20,120 nucleotides of DNA from Hypsibius dujardini (lineage: Eukaryota > Tardigrada > Eutardigrada > Parachela > Hypsibiidae), in the NCBI GenBank assembly GCA_001579985.1, contig LRSR01007117.1, forward strand, positions 1 to 20,120, in the 5' to 3' direction. Every line of letters begins with the position of its first letter. The stretch's first letter is position 1. The position numbers and the translations under genes were made by a program. Shown piece after piece: positions 1 to 8,496 of the stretch. Below the pieces are notes generated by a model, which saw only the letters and a list, made by a program, of their open reading frames with translations, made no database searches and was not told the DNA's origin.

Positions 1-24
1 TTGAATAAGCACATTGTCACTTAC

Positions 25-467
25 TCCGCCTGCCACTTCCTGATACGCTTTTGTTGGAGTTGTTGTAGACGATGGACAGGGATAAGTAACAGCATGCGCA
101 GTCCATAAGCAGGATCCATTGCCGAAAACGCACATACGGCAGTCATCGTTCATACGGAGGTCCATTTCTTTAGAGCCGTTAAACAGAGACGATATATTTT
201 TAAAAGTGTGTCTCACAGAATCGTTATATGTGACAGCAAGGTCGCCGTTATCGGTTAAGTCAAAACTGTAGACGAACGCGTTCTTATCCCATCCGAGGTT
301 TTCAGTGAAGCCAATACCGTGAAGAATGGAAAAGACGACCGTATCGTCACACGAACGGACGAGAACCAGCTTGCCATCCGCCTGGGCAGAAAGTGAGCAC
401 GATCCCTTTTGAGTATTGGATGTGAAGGAATCACCGCGTTTGAGACTTTTCCCGAGATGTAATATAA
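25..467 (-). CDS. Tandem B-lectin gene, exon 7 (domain 6, type I)
   Basis: This exon encodes a bulb-type (B-lectin, beta-prism II) domain of a secreted repeat lectin. A TAG acceptor at 470-468 opens the exon in phase 1. A consensus donor GTAAGT at 24-19 closes it in phase 0, giving 2 nt plus 147 codons. The six cysteines match exons 3 and 5: GSC, RSCD, DDC-x-x-C, GSCLW and YPCP. The first sugar-site segment reads QADGKLVLV, so the canonical QxDxNxVxY is degraded at the Asn and Tyr positions. A Thr/Pro-rich linker (PSSTTTTPTK) precedes the donor, and the next exon lies beyond the left edge. The frame stays open upstream to an ATG at 525 with a hydrophobic stretch that could pass for a signal peptide. 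That stretch is also a strong polypyrimidine tract directly before the acceptor, so an internal exon is preferred. Carbohydrate binding is inferred from the family only. Confidence 0.75.
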
Positions 468-526
468 CTATTAACAAGCACAGATGCATGAGAGCGAGAG
501 CAAGAAAGAGTGAAATGGGATACATC

Positions 527-809
527 TGTGCCGAGGTTACTTTATGGGTAGTTGTTTGAGTTTTAGCATGCCGTGTGGGACAAACCCTAATTCCATATTT
601 TTCAAATTCCACCATGGCGCTTTCCAAAAAGTATTGAAGTTATTACTGTATCAAAAATAATAAATGAGTGAATAATGATATTTGGCGCCCTGTCGTACAA
701 TTTTTGACTTCATTAAATCGGTCAATGCCCCCTTGGAAAAATAAGAAGTCAGACGTCCCACACAGCTTGCCAAAGCCGAAGAAACGACCCACTGAGTAAC
801 CTCGGCACA
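527..809. mobile_element. Foldback/MITE-like element with long imperfect inverted repeats
   Basis: A perfect 15-bp inverted repeat, TGTGCCGAGGTTACT, occurs at 527-541 with its complement at 795-809. Inside it the arms continue imperfectly for several tens of bases, including GTGTGGGAC at about 571-579 against its complement at 754-762. No coding capacity is visible over the 283 bp. No convincing target-site duplication was found, so the superfamily is unassigned. It sits just upstream of the polypyrimidine tract of exon 7. Confidence 0.6.
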
Positions 810-1236
810 ACTGTACTCATGCTATCAGATCAAGGAAAGAGGGGAATATCTTTCGAATCGAAATTGAACCGACTCGGTAGGCCCTTGACGTAGCACCCAG
901 CCTCAAATGACCACATAATCCAAAGAGGTGTCACGAGCGTGAATCATTTATCTACCGTGTGCTCTTTCGCATGCACGCAGTTAGCAGGAGGGTTATAAAC
1001 AGGCCGTAAAATGTTAAAATGTCACGGCCATCGACAAAATCTTTAAAAGGTATTCAAATTGTTCGAAATCTGAAAACTGATTCGTCGTTTGTAAAGGTCT
1101 ATTGACATTGCCTTCTGGCGATCGGAATCAAAAATCAGGAATGGGAAACGAAAGGTCTCAAAAAATATGTAAAATGAAAGAATGTTCGGTCCCTTCTCGA
1201 ATTGTCCAAATCGCAAAAGTTGGTACTTCAAATAAG

Positions 1237-1437
1237 CAGTGGCGCGCCGAGCTTTGGTTTGAGGGAGGTGTTTTTTTATTGCATCCGAAATATTTCCGAT
1301 AGAACGTAAGGGAGGAGTATTGCATGACATTCTCAATCATGGTGTTTTTCTCTAAATGGGGACCCTTAGGGCACTTCTTTGACTTTTGAGGGGGGTTTTA
1401 GATAAACAAAAACACCCCCCCCCTCGGCGCGCCACTG
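1237..1437. mobile_element. Non-autonomous hAT-like MITE
   Basis: This is a 201-bp element with perfect 15-bp terminal inverted repeats, CAGTGGCGCGCCGAG at 1237-1251 and its complement at 1423-1437. The flanking 8-mers CAAATAAG (1229-1236) and CATATAAG (1438-1445) agree at 7 of 8 bases, which fits an 8-bp target-site duplication. An 8-bp duplication and CAGTGGCG-type ends are typical of the hAT superfamily. The interior has G-run/T-run stretches that continue the inverted repeat imperfectly, including a C homopolymer near 1414-1423. There is no transposase ORF. Confidence 0.6.
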
Positions 1438-1620
1438 CATATAAGATCCAGTGCTGACTGCACCAAGATCATACAAGCTGCTGTATGGCCTAGCCGTTCA
1501 TAACGCGTGCTAGACAGACCACACCATGAACAGATCATTCAAACTTCTCTCAGACTATGGTCATTAAAGGCTACGTGCAGGTTAGTAAACGTGTCCCCAC
1601 TCCCCTTAGCATCATCGTAC

Positions 1621-2005
1621 CTGTTCCATTCTGGAAGGCGGGCGAGGGTGTCGGTTCGCAAAGCCCGAACCCCCCGGACTCCCACAGACACTCCCATTGG
1701 GTGTAAATACAGAGTGAACCCGTGTCTTCCAAGCGTAGTTTTGCTCCCCCAAACCGCGGCTGGAATGTGCCGGAACTCCAGACGAGAAGCCCATTCCCGT
1801 TGTAGATGGCCAAGTTACCGTTCTCCTGCATGACCACCGATCGCGGGTTGCTGTTGGTGCCGGACGTTGCGCTTGACCAGATGGATTTGTTATCGCAACG
1901 ACGATAAGTGGTCAAATTTCCAGTCCACTCCATTTTTAGTTGCACATTTCGACCGGGAGACCACAGCGATTGACCTACAAACAAGGCTTCGCCCGATTCC
2001 AACAC
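1621..2005 (-). CDS. Tandem B-lectin gene, exon 6 (domain 5, type II)
   Basis: This is a B-lectin domain exon of 128 codons plus 1 nt. The acceptor TTACTTTAG (ending at 2006) opens it in phase 0 at VLESGEAL, and the donor GTACGA (1620-1615) closes it in phase 1. The three beta-prism II repeats are visible: KMEWTGNLTTY, VMQENGNLAIY and RLEDTGSLCIY. The second is closest to the mannose-site signature QxDxNxVxY (QxNxNxAxY here); the first is degraded. Four cysteines (RRCD, SLC, ECLW, GLCEP) match the other type II exons. The C-terminal end, AFQNGTG, aligns with FDDAKG and FDDAQG of exons 4 and 2, which supports the chosen donor. It pairs with exon 7 as the third II-I unit. Ligand specificity is unknown. 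Confidence 0.85.
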
Positions 2006-3443
2006 CTAAAGTAAGAACCGACCACTAAGTATACCGTGACTAGGCTAAAGTAAAGTGCTGATATTCGATATAATATTATTGCGGAAGAAGATCAGACTGC
2101 TAAATTACATTGCTTTGGATCCGATGAAAACGTTTTAGAGATGAATTAAATCAGCAAAACAAATTTAAAATATCTGAAAGATTTTAATACATTCAGTTAA
2201 TCAACCAAAAGGTGCAAGAACAAAAAACAACCATGTAAGTTCTTTCTTTTTTTGCATGGAACAATTTCGGTGTTTCGCAATACAATGACAAATAAGTACG
2301 TTTAAAATCCGAAATGGTCAAAGGAAAAGGATGTGATTCAAAACATGCGGAGGGGTACTAGGGAGCTCTGACGATATCAATAGAGGGAAGAAATCAACAG
2401 AATTGTGGAAATGGAAACAGGCAGGATTTAGGAAAGTCTGGGCGGCTGGGTCTGGGTGGAAGCAAACAGAGTTAGAATATCAAAAGTCCATATGGTGATG
2501 AATTGAACTGAACACCATTCCAGTTTTGAGTCACAGCTTTGTCATATAAATTATACTGGTTAGTACGCAATTTCAACATCAAGCGACTACTGCGCAGTTA
2601 TGATGTTTACGCACCAACTGGTGAAAACCTCTAGACATTTTTTTGAGATGCGTTCTATGATTTCTTATTTTCACATTTTTTATTATGGACGATAACTGTA
2701 AGAAATGCCGCTTTCCTGTTTATTGTGTAGAACCAGGCTTAATAATTAATATTATATAATATTATTTTTCGATCAGTTTCAAAATAGGAACAGACTAATC
2801 AATCAATCAACTCAGGCTAAACATGGGAATCGAGAAGTTTTGATGTTTTGAAAAGTTCCCGATTCCAAAACGGAGATTCTAACACCACCTTGAACTCCTA
2901 CAACCAGAACTGCTCCTTTCTGAAACACGGGTCTTAAAATGCAAAATCAGTGGACCACTAAATTTTCGATCACCAGAGGACAGGCAGCCCTGCGTCTTAA
3001 TAATATCTTAAAAGGTTTACATCTATGTATGTATCTCTGTGTCTGTGTCTCTGTTTCCGTATTGGTTCTAGGACTGTTTTTGATTTGGATTTTGGCCTGG
3101 GTCTATTTATCTGTTAATCTTCCTGCTTTTACGTCTGTCCATTTTTTCGCGCTGCATAACCAGATTCATGTGTATGTAACCATACAGTGTGGTTGTTGTC
3201 AGTGAGCGATGGTAGTTGGACTTTGAACGCTAGTGCGTAGTTTAATTTTCTCTACTGCGCAGTAAACACTCTTCCTCTTCCTATTTTCTCGATAATGTTC
3301 TGAGATTCTGAAAATGAATGCCCATTGGGCCACCTGCAATGAATGTCTTAAAGTTCTATTCAGAAATTGGGAAGGGCTTTCGAGAAGATAACGGCAGTTT
3401 TGCATTTGTGGTTAGGTACTCACTTTAGGAATTAGAGTATCAT

Positions 3444-3640
3444 GATAAGTATAAGTATACGTCAGGCAGGGTGGGTGCAGACACACCTGCTACTGCTATA
3501 GGAATAAGTATAAGTATATAAGTATAAGTATATAAGTATAAGTATAGGTCAGGCAGGGCGGGTGCAGACACACCTGCTACTGCTATAAGTATAAGTATAA
3601 GTATACGTATAAGTATGTAAATATACGTAAGTATATAAAA
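3444..3640. repeat. (ATAAGT)n microsatellite with two copies of a 40-bp unit
   Basis: Tracts of ATAAGT/TATAAGT alternate with a 40-bp unit at 3461-3500 and 3548-3587. The unit begins GTCAGGCAGGG, ends CTACTGCTATA, and the two copies differ at one base. The copies are 87 bp apart. It lies inside intron 5. Confidence 0.85.
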
Positions 3641-3695
3641 CAATGCCTCACGCGCGAAATGTCTTGTCCCAGAACTGGCCAGTAGTCAGTCATTG

Positions 3696-3990
3696 GTGAA
3701 CGTATACCGTTCGATAGCAGCCGATAGGCTGGGAATGTTGTACCTAGGTATGTCTGCACCCAGGTAAATAATATTGTAGGTACATAGATTCGTCTGGGTA
3801 CACGGTCGGATAACAGTTGACACCATGGCAAAGTGATACCTGGTCATGTCTGCACATAGGTACATAAGTAAATTATAGGTACAGCCATTTGGATAGGTAC
3901 ACCGTCGGATAGCAGTTGGTACCATGGCACCGTGATACCTAGCCATGTCTGCACCTAGGTATGTAAGTTTTTAGGTACAGCCATGTCTAT
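3696..3990. repeat. About 97-bp minisatellite, three copies
   Basis: Three diverged copies can be followed through the anchor TGTCTGCAC at 3751, 3847 and 3946 (spacings 96 and 99 bp). Each is accompanied by a GTACAC(C/G)GTCGGATA(G/A)CAGTTG-like segment. The copies are rich in CTAGGTA/TACCTAG half-palindromes. It lies inside intron 5. Confidence 0.75.
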
Positions 3991-4145
3991 TTAAAGGTCA
4001 CTTCTCGAATGTCATGTGGAACTTTCCGATCTGTATCGATACTCGCTCAAATGACAATGTTAATGGCCCTAGACTATGACTGACTATGAGCGTAAAAACA
4101 TCAATTCAAAGGCTCACTTAAAATCAATGGCGTAGCGGTGCTCAC

Positions 4146-4627
4146 CTCTCGCATGAGCAAATCTGATGACTTTTCACGTGTGAGTTGCCGAATTCGCGCG
4201 GGGTTGGGTAGATTGTCATCATTGACTATAAGCCGGGATTCTCCGTCAGAATTGTTAGCGGGACAAGCATAAGCCCGTCCACTGGAAGTCCATAGACAAG
4301 CACCGTTCTTATATACGCACAGGATACAGTCATCGCTGAGGCGAAGGTTTGCGCCGTCTGGTGTAACCCAGTTGTTTCTCATGTTTCTCCAAGTCCACCC
4401 ATTTTCTGTGTACATCATCAGTTCACCATTCACTTCGATCCCCAGGCCGTGCACGATGACGCGTTTATTCAGCAGTACGCTATTGTTCTTCACGGAATAA
4501 ATCTTTTCGCCGTCACACGTGCGAGTAAGTACCAGATTTTCGTCCGATTGGGTAGATAAACGGCAAGTCTTCTGCCTCGAGTACACCGTGTCGTTGCGCT
4601 GAAAACGTTCACCGGGCCACAGTATGA
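4146..4627 (-). CDS. Tandem B-lectin gene, exon 5 (domain 4, type I)
   Basis: This is a B-lectin domain exon of 2 nt plus 160 codons. The acceptor TTTTGTGTTTAG (ending at 4628) opens it in phase 1 at ILWPGERF, aligned with ILRSGESL of exon 3. The donor GTGAGC (4145-4140) closes it in phase 0. The six type I cysteines are present: KTC, RTCD, DDC-x-x-C, GACLW and YACP. The first sugar-site segment reads QSDENLVLT, which keeps Gln, Asp, Asn and Val but lacks the Tyr. The linker after ACP is longer and more polar than in the other type I exons, with about 35 residues before the donor. A start at the in-frame ATG slightly upstream (4637) was rejected because it falls in the polypyrimidine tract. 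Confidence 0.82.
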
Positions 4628-5163
4628 CTAAACACAAAAAATGATTATATAACTGTCGCCGCCGTTATCGTTGTATTTTCTATGTGCTAGGAACTAATCT
4701 TTGGAAAGTTCCTGCTAACCGTTTGATCAACCTTTTCCCAATAGCAACCCTCAGTAGCCCGTACGCCCGCTCTCCCCGGTTCTGATTGTCCCGACGCCAT
4801 CCCGAGACTCAATTAGGCCTTTTTCAGATTATGGAAATATTTTGAGACAATTCAAAAAGTTACTGCGCCCACCCCCTGGCACACCACTCAGGAGTCCAGG
4901 TTTCGACCTGGTTTCACCTTACAAGGCGGAACCAGGACCCTCACGGCAGGGCCAAGAGTGGGCAAAATGCATGCTTCGCTAAACATTTTCAATCCACAAT
5001 TCGAGATTTTGTTCCTGATAATTTTGAAACTTGTGAGGATGGGGGGAGGTCTGATTTCTAAGGGCCCCCTGAGATTTAAAAATGTTTATAAAACTTCAGC
5101 ACGTTTAATATATTAATGCTTAAATTGTTCGGCAGATCATATACGACAAATATCAGACCTTAC
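4628..5163 (-). other. Intron 4 of the lectin gene
   Basis: This interval lies between donor GTAAGG (5163-5158) and acceptor TAG (4630-4628). A small perfect hairpin, CCAGGTTTCGACCTGG, occurs near 4896-4911. Nothing else beyond ordinary intron sequence was seen. Confidence 0.7.
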
Positions 5164-5554
5164 CTTTAGCGTCATCAAATTTCTTTGAGTACACAGGGTC
5201 ACATACACCATAACCGCCGGAAGTCCACAGGCAGCGGGATCCGTTCCTTGCAATGCAAATGGTCCCGTCGTTGTTGACCCGCAAATCCGCACCAGCAAAC
5301 TCCCTTCCAGCTGTACCCGATTCCCAGACCAGGACCATCTTTGAATTGTAGATGGCCAAATTTCCGTCCTTCTGCATGGTTACAGCTGTTGGAGGATCGG
5401 TCTTGTCATTGTCGGTGTACGTGTACCATATGAAATCATTATCGCATTGCCGAAAGAGCACCAGATCTCCTTCCGGTCGCATCGTCAGTCTCACATTTAG
5501 CTGAGGCGAAAAGATTTCCTCCCCAGTCCGCAAGCTATGTCCGGACTTCAACAT
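5164..5554 (-). CDS. Tandem B-lectin gene, exon 4 (domain 3, type II)
   Basis: This is a B-lectin domain exon of 130 codons plus 1 nt. The CAG acceptor (5557-5555) opens it in phase 0 at MLKSGHSL, and the donor GTAAGG (5163-5158) closes it in phase 1 after FDDAK. Three repeats are visible: TMRPEGDLVLF, TMQKDGNLAIY and RVNNDGTICIA. The middle one, QKDGNLAIY, departs from QxDxNxVxY only by Val to Ala. Four cysteines (RQCD, TIC, RCLW, GVCDP) match the type II pattern. The first codon is ATG, but the CAG directly before it and agreement in position and phase with exons 2 and 6 make it an internal codon. It is the type II half of the second II-I pair. Confidence 0.87.
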
Positions 5555-6313
5555 CTGTCGAGCAATTGATACATGGAGGTCATATGAAGGATTACAGTAT
5601 TACTGTTAATCAACAGAGGTGCGTTTCGATCATCACTGATCGGTCTTTTGCAACCCATGAAGCTCCCCTATCAGCTCAATTTAAGTGATGTTATTTAAAA
5701 TGTATGTCAATATTATCGGCGGAACTCTGAAAAAGTTTTGAGAAAAGATTTCATTTTCTTCATTTCCACTGGAAAAACTACGCTTTTTGGATAGTTTGTT
5801 TCCAGGATTTTGGACCCTGTACCTCTCGACATTCATTGTGGAATCGATTGACATCAGCAGAATCTTTAATTGTTTCGGAATTTTGAAATTCTTCCGAAAA
5901 TAGTTTTCAGAGTTCCGCCGATGGAATACATTTTATACATCATCCAGAGCTAATTTAGAAACAATATTATAATGTTTGTGCGTTCCCCACAAACATTCCC
6001 CCAAATGAGGGTTCTCCTGAGAGACTAATAGAGGTCTGGTTTCCAGCACTACCATTCGATGCAGAGTTTTGTTCTTAACAATATGTATTCGTTTCATTTT
6101 ACACATGTTTATCTCTCTTATTTACTCATTTAATAGCCATATAATTTTTTTTATTTAAAAAAACAGTGCCAGGTTCATTAGGATCGAATGGCAGTGCCAG
6201 GGGTCCAGATTCCTGCTAGCACCTTTGGGGCGTTCCCAGGGAGCTACATGGGTTGCCACTCTCTTGTATTCTAAATCTCGCAGACAGCGCAGACACTGTT
6301 TGTATATACTTAC
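5555..6313 (-). other. Intron 3 of the lectin gene
   Basis: This interval lies between donor GTAAGT (6313-6308) and the CAG acceptor (5557-5555). It contains the inverted-repeat element at 5687-5944. The remainder is AT-rich with no coding signal. The reading frame of exon 3 happens to stay open past its donor into this intron to about 6155, but the residues there lose all resemblance to the domain. Confidence 0.7.
5687..5944. mobile_element. MITE-like inverted-repeat element
   Basis: A perfect 19-bp inverted repeat, ATCGGCGGAACTCTGAAAA, lies at 5715-5733 with its complement at 5904-5922. Outside it the arms share TAAAATGTAT (5696-5705 against 5926-5935) and a GATGT motif beyond that. Inside, the arms continue imperfectly. 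No ORF is visible. The exact ends and target duplication are unclear. Confidence 0.6.
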
Positions 6314-6717
6314 GGTTTCCGGAGTAGGACAGGGCACTGTTAGAGCATGGCCATGCCATAAACAAACACCCTCTTTGAAGACACACAATTGGCAGTCATC
6401 ACTCAGCCGCAGGTCTGCCGACAAGGTGGTCAGGTTGCCGAACGATCGGCTTTGGATATCTTTGAATATAACCGGACTCTTTCCTACGTAAGTGACTTGC
6501 AGATTACCGGTTTCGTTCATGGTGAAAGTCGACAAGGACTTATTTGCACCCATGCTCTCAGGGTGGCCTAAATCGCGACGAATGGAAAAGAGTGTTGCCC
6601 CATCGCACTGCCTCTTGAGTAGCATCTCTCCGTCCGTTTGAAGAGTCAGTGTGCAGGAACCGCTGTTAGACCCCACAGATTGGCCCGGGGTTAAGCTTTC
6701 TCCCGATCTCAAGATTA
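6314..6717 (-). CDS. Tandem B-lectin gene, exon 3 (domain 2, type I)
   Basis: This is a B-lectin domain exon of 2 nt plus 134 codons. The strong acceptor TTTTTTGCAG (ending at 6718) opens it in phase 1 at ILRSGESL, and the consensus donor GTAAGT (6313-6308) closes it in phase 0 after PCPTPET. Six cysteines (GSC, RQCD, DDC-x-x-C, GVCLW, VPCP) define the type I pattern. Compared with type II, the extra pair (GSC and DDC) suggests one additional disulfide, which is inference. The first sugar-site segment is QTDGEMLLK, so the Asn, Val and Tyr of QxDxNxVxY are replaced; the second (NETGNLQVT) is also degraded. This domain probably does not bind mannose in the classical way. Confidence 0.87.
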
Positions 6718-7278
6718 CTGCAAAAAATAGGCAGAGACCAAGCTAGGTTTTACTGATTCAGTCGTAAATGCCACTTTGTAACATCAGAGGCCAATTTTGT
6801 CTCTTACGACTTAGGTGATCGATCGTTTATCCATCTTCCCCCGGAAAAATCAATTTTGATGTTGTTCAGAACTTGATGAGACATAGTATTTTTGCATAAA
6901 AGGGAAAGGGTAGATAGAGTCGAAGCGCCAATTTTAAATCAGGCGATTTTTTAACATGAAACGTCCGGGCAAGATTCTCAAATTTTTTAATCTAAAAAAT
7001 AATTGGTTAATTGTTCCCCTTTTGCTTTGCCCGTCGAGGTAGAGCCTTGAACTCCACCTCCCCTTCTACCAGAAAGGGGTCGGACACCGCCCGTCTCTTT
7101 TCAACCAGTCTGCATGGACCAACTGTTGCAGCCACGCTTTGTCTCAAATTTGTTATATACTAAACCAATCACAATCGAGCGGTGAATGACTCGGACCCCC
7201 AAACTCCTCCCCCTAGCCCCGAGCTCACATTTGCTGTTGATTTCTGTTGTAAATATCACTTGGTGACGTTTAACCTAC
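6718..7278 (-). other. Intron 2 of the lectin gene
   Basis: This interval lies between donor GTAGGT (7278-7273) and acceptor CAG (6720-6718). No repeat or coding signal was found apart from a short CCCCTT/AAGGGG hairpin near 7060-7080. Confidence 0.7.
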
Positions 7279-7666
7279 CCTGAGCATCATCAAATGTAGG
7301 AGCGTATGCTGGGTGGCATAGTGCAATGCCTCCCGATCTCCAAAGACACAGTCCCCTGGTCTTTTCAATGCACAGCGAGCCCGTGTCCTCCAATCGGAGT
7401 CGCGCTCCTGCAAACCGCTTCTCATTCGTGCCGGACGCCCATAAAACGGCGTCCTCGATGTCGTATATGACGAGGTTTCCATCCGCCCGCATCCTCAGCG
7501 GCCGGACACGTGAATTATTGCTATTAGTTTTGCTGTCCCAGATGACCTGACAATCACACTGTCGATACACCACCAAGTTCCCGTCAGCTTGCACAAGGAG
7601 ATTAGCAGTCCGATTGGGAGACCAGATGGACTCGCCGACGCCGAGACTGTCGCCCGGGCCGAGTTC
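7279..7666 (-). CDS. Tandem B-lectin gene, exon 2 (domain 1, type II)
   Basis: This is a B-lectin domain exon of 129 codons plus 1 nt. The acceptor TATGTAG (ending at 7667) opens it in phase 0 at ELGPGDSLG, and the donor GTAGGT (7278-7273) closes it in phase 1 after FDDAQ. The first sugar-site segment, QADGNLVVY, is a fully intact QxDxNxVxY signature, the only one in this gene's visible part. The second is RADGNLVIY (Gln to Arg), and the third is degraded. The type II cysteines are RQCD, SLC, LCLW and ALCHP, with one extra Cys giving CDC. It follows the signal-peptide exon directly and is the most N-terminal domain. By homology to bulb-type lectins it is the best candidate here for mannose binding. 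Confidence 0.87.
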
Positions 7667-8349
7667 CTACATAACTAATTTGAATAAAAACGTGGAGAAC
7701 CCCATCACGCGATTGGATTAAGCGGAGAGGAGAACACATTTCTGCTGGTATTGGAAAGGTCTCTGTATGTCTACGACGAGGTATCATCAATCATAAGCCG
7801 GAAAAACGAGAACTCACAAATTTTTAGAATGAAGCAATTTCACAAATACTTTACTTGTCGGAGCTTCTCAATGGCACGAGTTGGTAAAACCCATGAGACA
7901 CAGCAGAGGGTTCAAATTTGTGAAAAATTTTAAAAGTTTCAATCATTTTGCTGACTTCGGTAAGGTCTTACTAGCTGTTTTACAGGCTTGACGCTCTTTG
8001 CGCGCACGCTACGGCAACAGAGCCCACAATGATTCAACAACAATTGACTCTTCCCTCAGAATGTGTGGTCGAATACTGTAGAGCCAAGTGCGGCCCGATA
8101 AATATATGGATCTCTTTCAATTTCTGTCAGAAGACTTCTTCCCCCCCCCCCCTGAGAATCAGGGGCTCATTTATGGTTCTTATAGATCGAGGGGGGAAGA
8201 GTGTACAGCATGAGTACCGTTATTATTACGGGCTGCGGGGGCCTTTCAAAAATTAAATCAACCATTGCCCATATCTCATGACCGTATTTTAATTAAGGGG
8301 GCAATTACTCCGTTGCCCCTACCGTTCTAATGATGCATGATACACCTAC
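7667..8349 (-). other. Intron 1 of the lectin gene
   Basis: This interval lies between donor GTAGGT (8349-8344) and acceptor TAG (7669-7667). It contains a C homopolymer tract near 8140-8152, a G-rich stretch near 8190, and one copy of the 19-bp repeat at 8201-8219. Short plus-strand ORFs here (7751-7933, 8029-8256) show no recognisable features. Confidence 0.6.
8201..8219 (+). repeat. 19-bp direct repeat, copy 1 (second copy 8938-8956)
   Basis: The sequence GTGTACAGCATGAGTACCG occurs exactly here and at 8938-8956. Both copies are preceded by a G-rich GGGAAG(A/G) stretch. The copies bracket exon 1 of the lectin gene. They may be fragments of a dispersed repeat family; no fuller element is recognisable. 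Confidence 0.6.
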
Positions 8350-8496
8350 CTCTAGGGATCTCGATGAATTAAAGCATGCGGTTTTTCGGTTTGGGTCTGC
8401 AATGATTATCCCAAAAGTATCATTATTTGAGGTCGACCCGGCAATGCAGTCAACCACCAGACAGGCAATGATCCAAATGTTCCACCCGGTATCCAT
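8350..8496 (-). CDS. Tandem B-lectin gene, exon 1 (signal peptide)
   Basis: This is the proposed first coding exon, 49 codons from ATG at 8496 to donor GAG|GTAGGT (8349-8344), ending in phase 0. It encodes MDTGWN followed by a hydrophobic core (IWIIACLVVDCIAG) and a polar segment, which is what an N-terminal secretion signal looks like. Phase 0 is exactly what exon 2 needs, and all downstream exon phases are then consistent over 2640 nt. The polar tail before the donor (about residues 20-49) has two cysteines besides those in the hydrophobic core and no recognised domain. The start is supported only by the signal-like sequence and phase logic, not by homology. A different, more distant first exon cannot be excluded. 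Confidence 0.55.

Larger units (their letters stand above)
468..1620 (-). other. Intron 6 of the lectin gene
   Basis: This interval lies between donor GTACGA (1620-1615) and acceptor TAG (470-468). The 3' end is pyrimidine-rich on the minus strand (about 520-471). It contains two inverted-repeat elements, at 527-809 and 1237-1437, listed separately. The short ORFs seen here (around 1043-1340) are low-complexity or overlap the element, and no coding case was found. Confidence 0.7.
2006..4145 (-). other. Intron 5 of the lectin gene, with minisatellites
   Basis: This is the longest intron in the window (2140 nt), from donor GTGAGC (4145-4140) to acceptor TAG (2008-2006). It holds an AT-rich stretch with a perfect 16-bp palindrome, AATATTATATAATATT, at 2748-2763, and two tandem-repeat blocks listed separately. 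A plus-strand ORF at 2939-3205 is T-rich, low in complexity and without recognisable features. Confidence 0.7.

Noticed and set aside
471-525. Signal peptide and start codon of a second secreted lectin gene
   Set aside because: The bases form a polypyrimidine tract ending in a TAG acceptor with the same phase and alignment as exons 3 and 5. Kept only as an alternative.
2939-3205. Plus-strand ORF with a hydrophobic stretch resembling a membrane segment
   Set aside because: T-rich low-complexity intron sequence with no homology or start context.
3444-3640. CRISPR-like array
   Set aside because: The repeated 40-bp unit occurs only twice and the spacers are simple ATAAGT microsatellite, in an intron of a eukaryotic gene.
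4880-4920. tRNA-like or SINE B-box (GGTTTCGACC) in intron 4
   Set aside because: Only a short hairpin resembles a T-arm. No A-box, acceptor stem or poly(A) tail was found nearby.
6155-6313. Extension of exon 3 to the end of its open frame
   Set aside because: A consensus GTAAGT donor at 6313-6308 ends the domain in the expected phase, and the extension has no lectin similarity.
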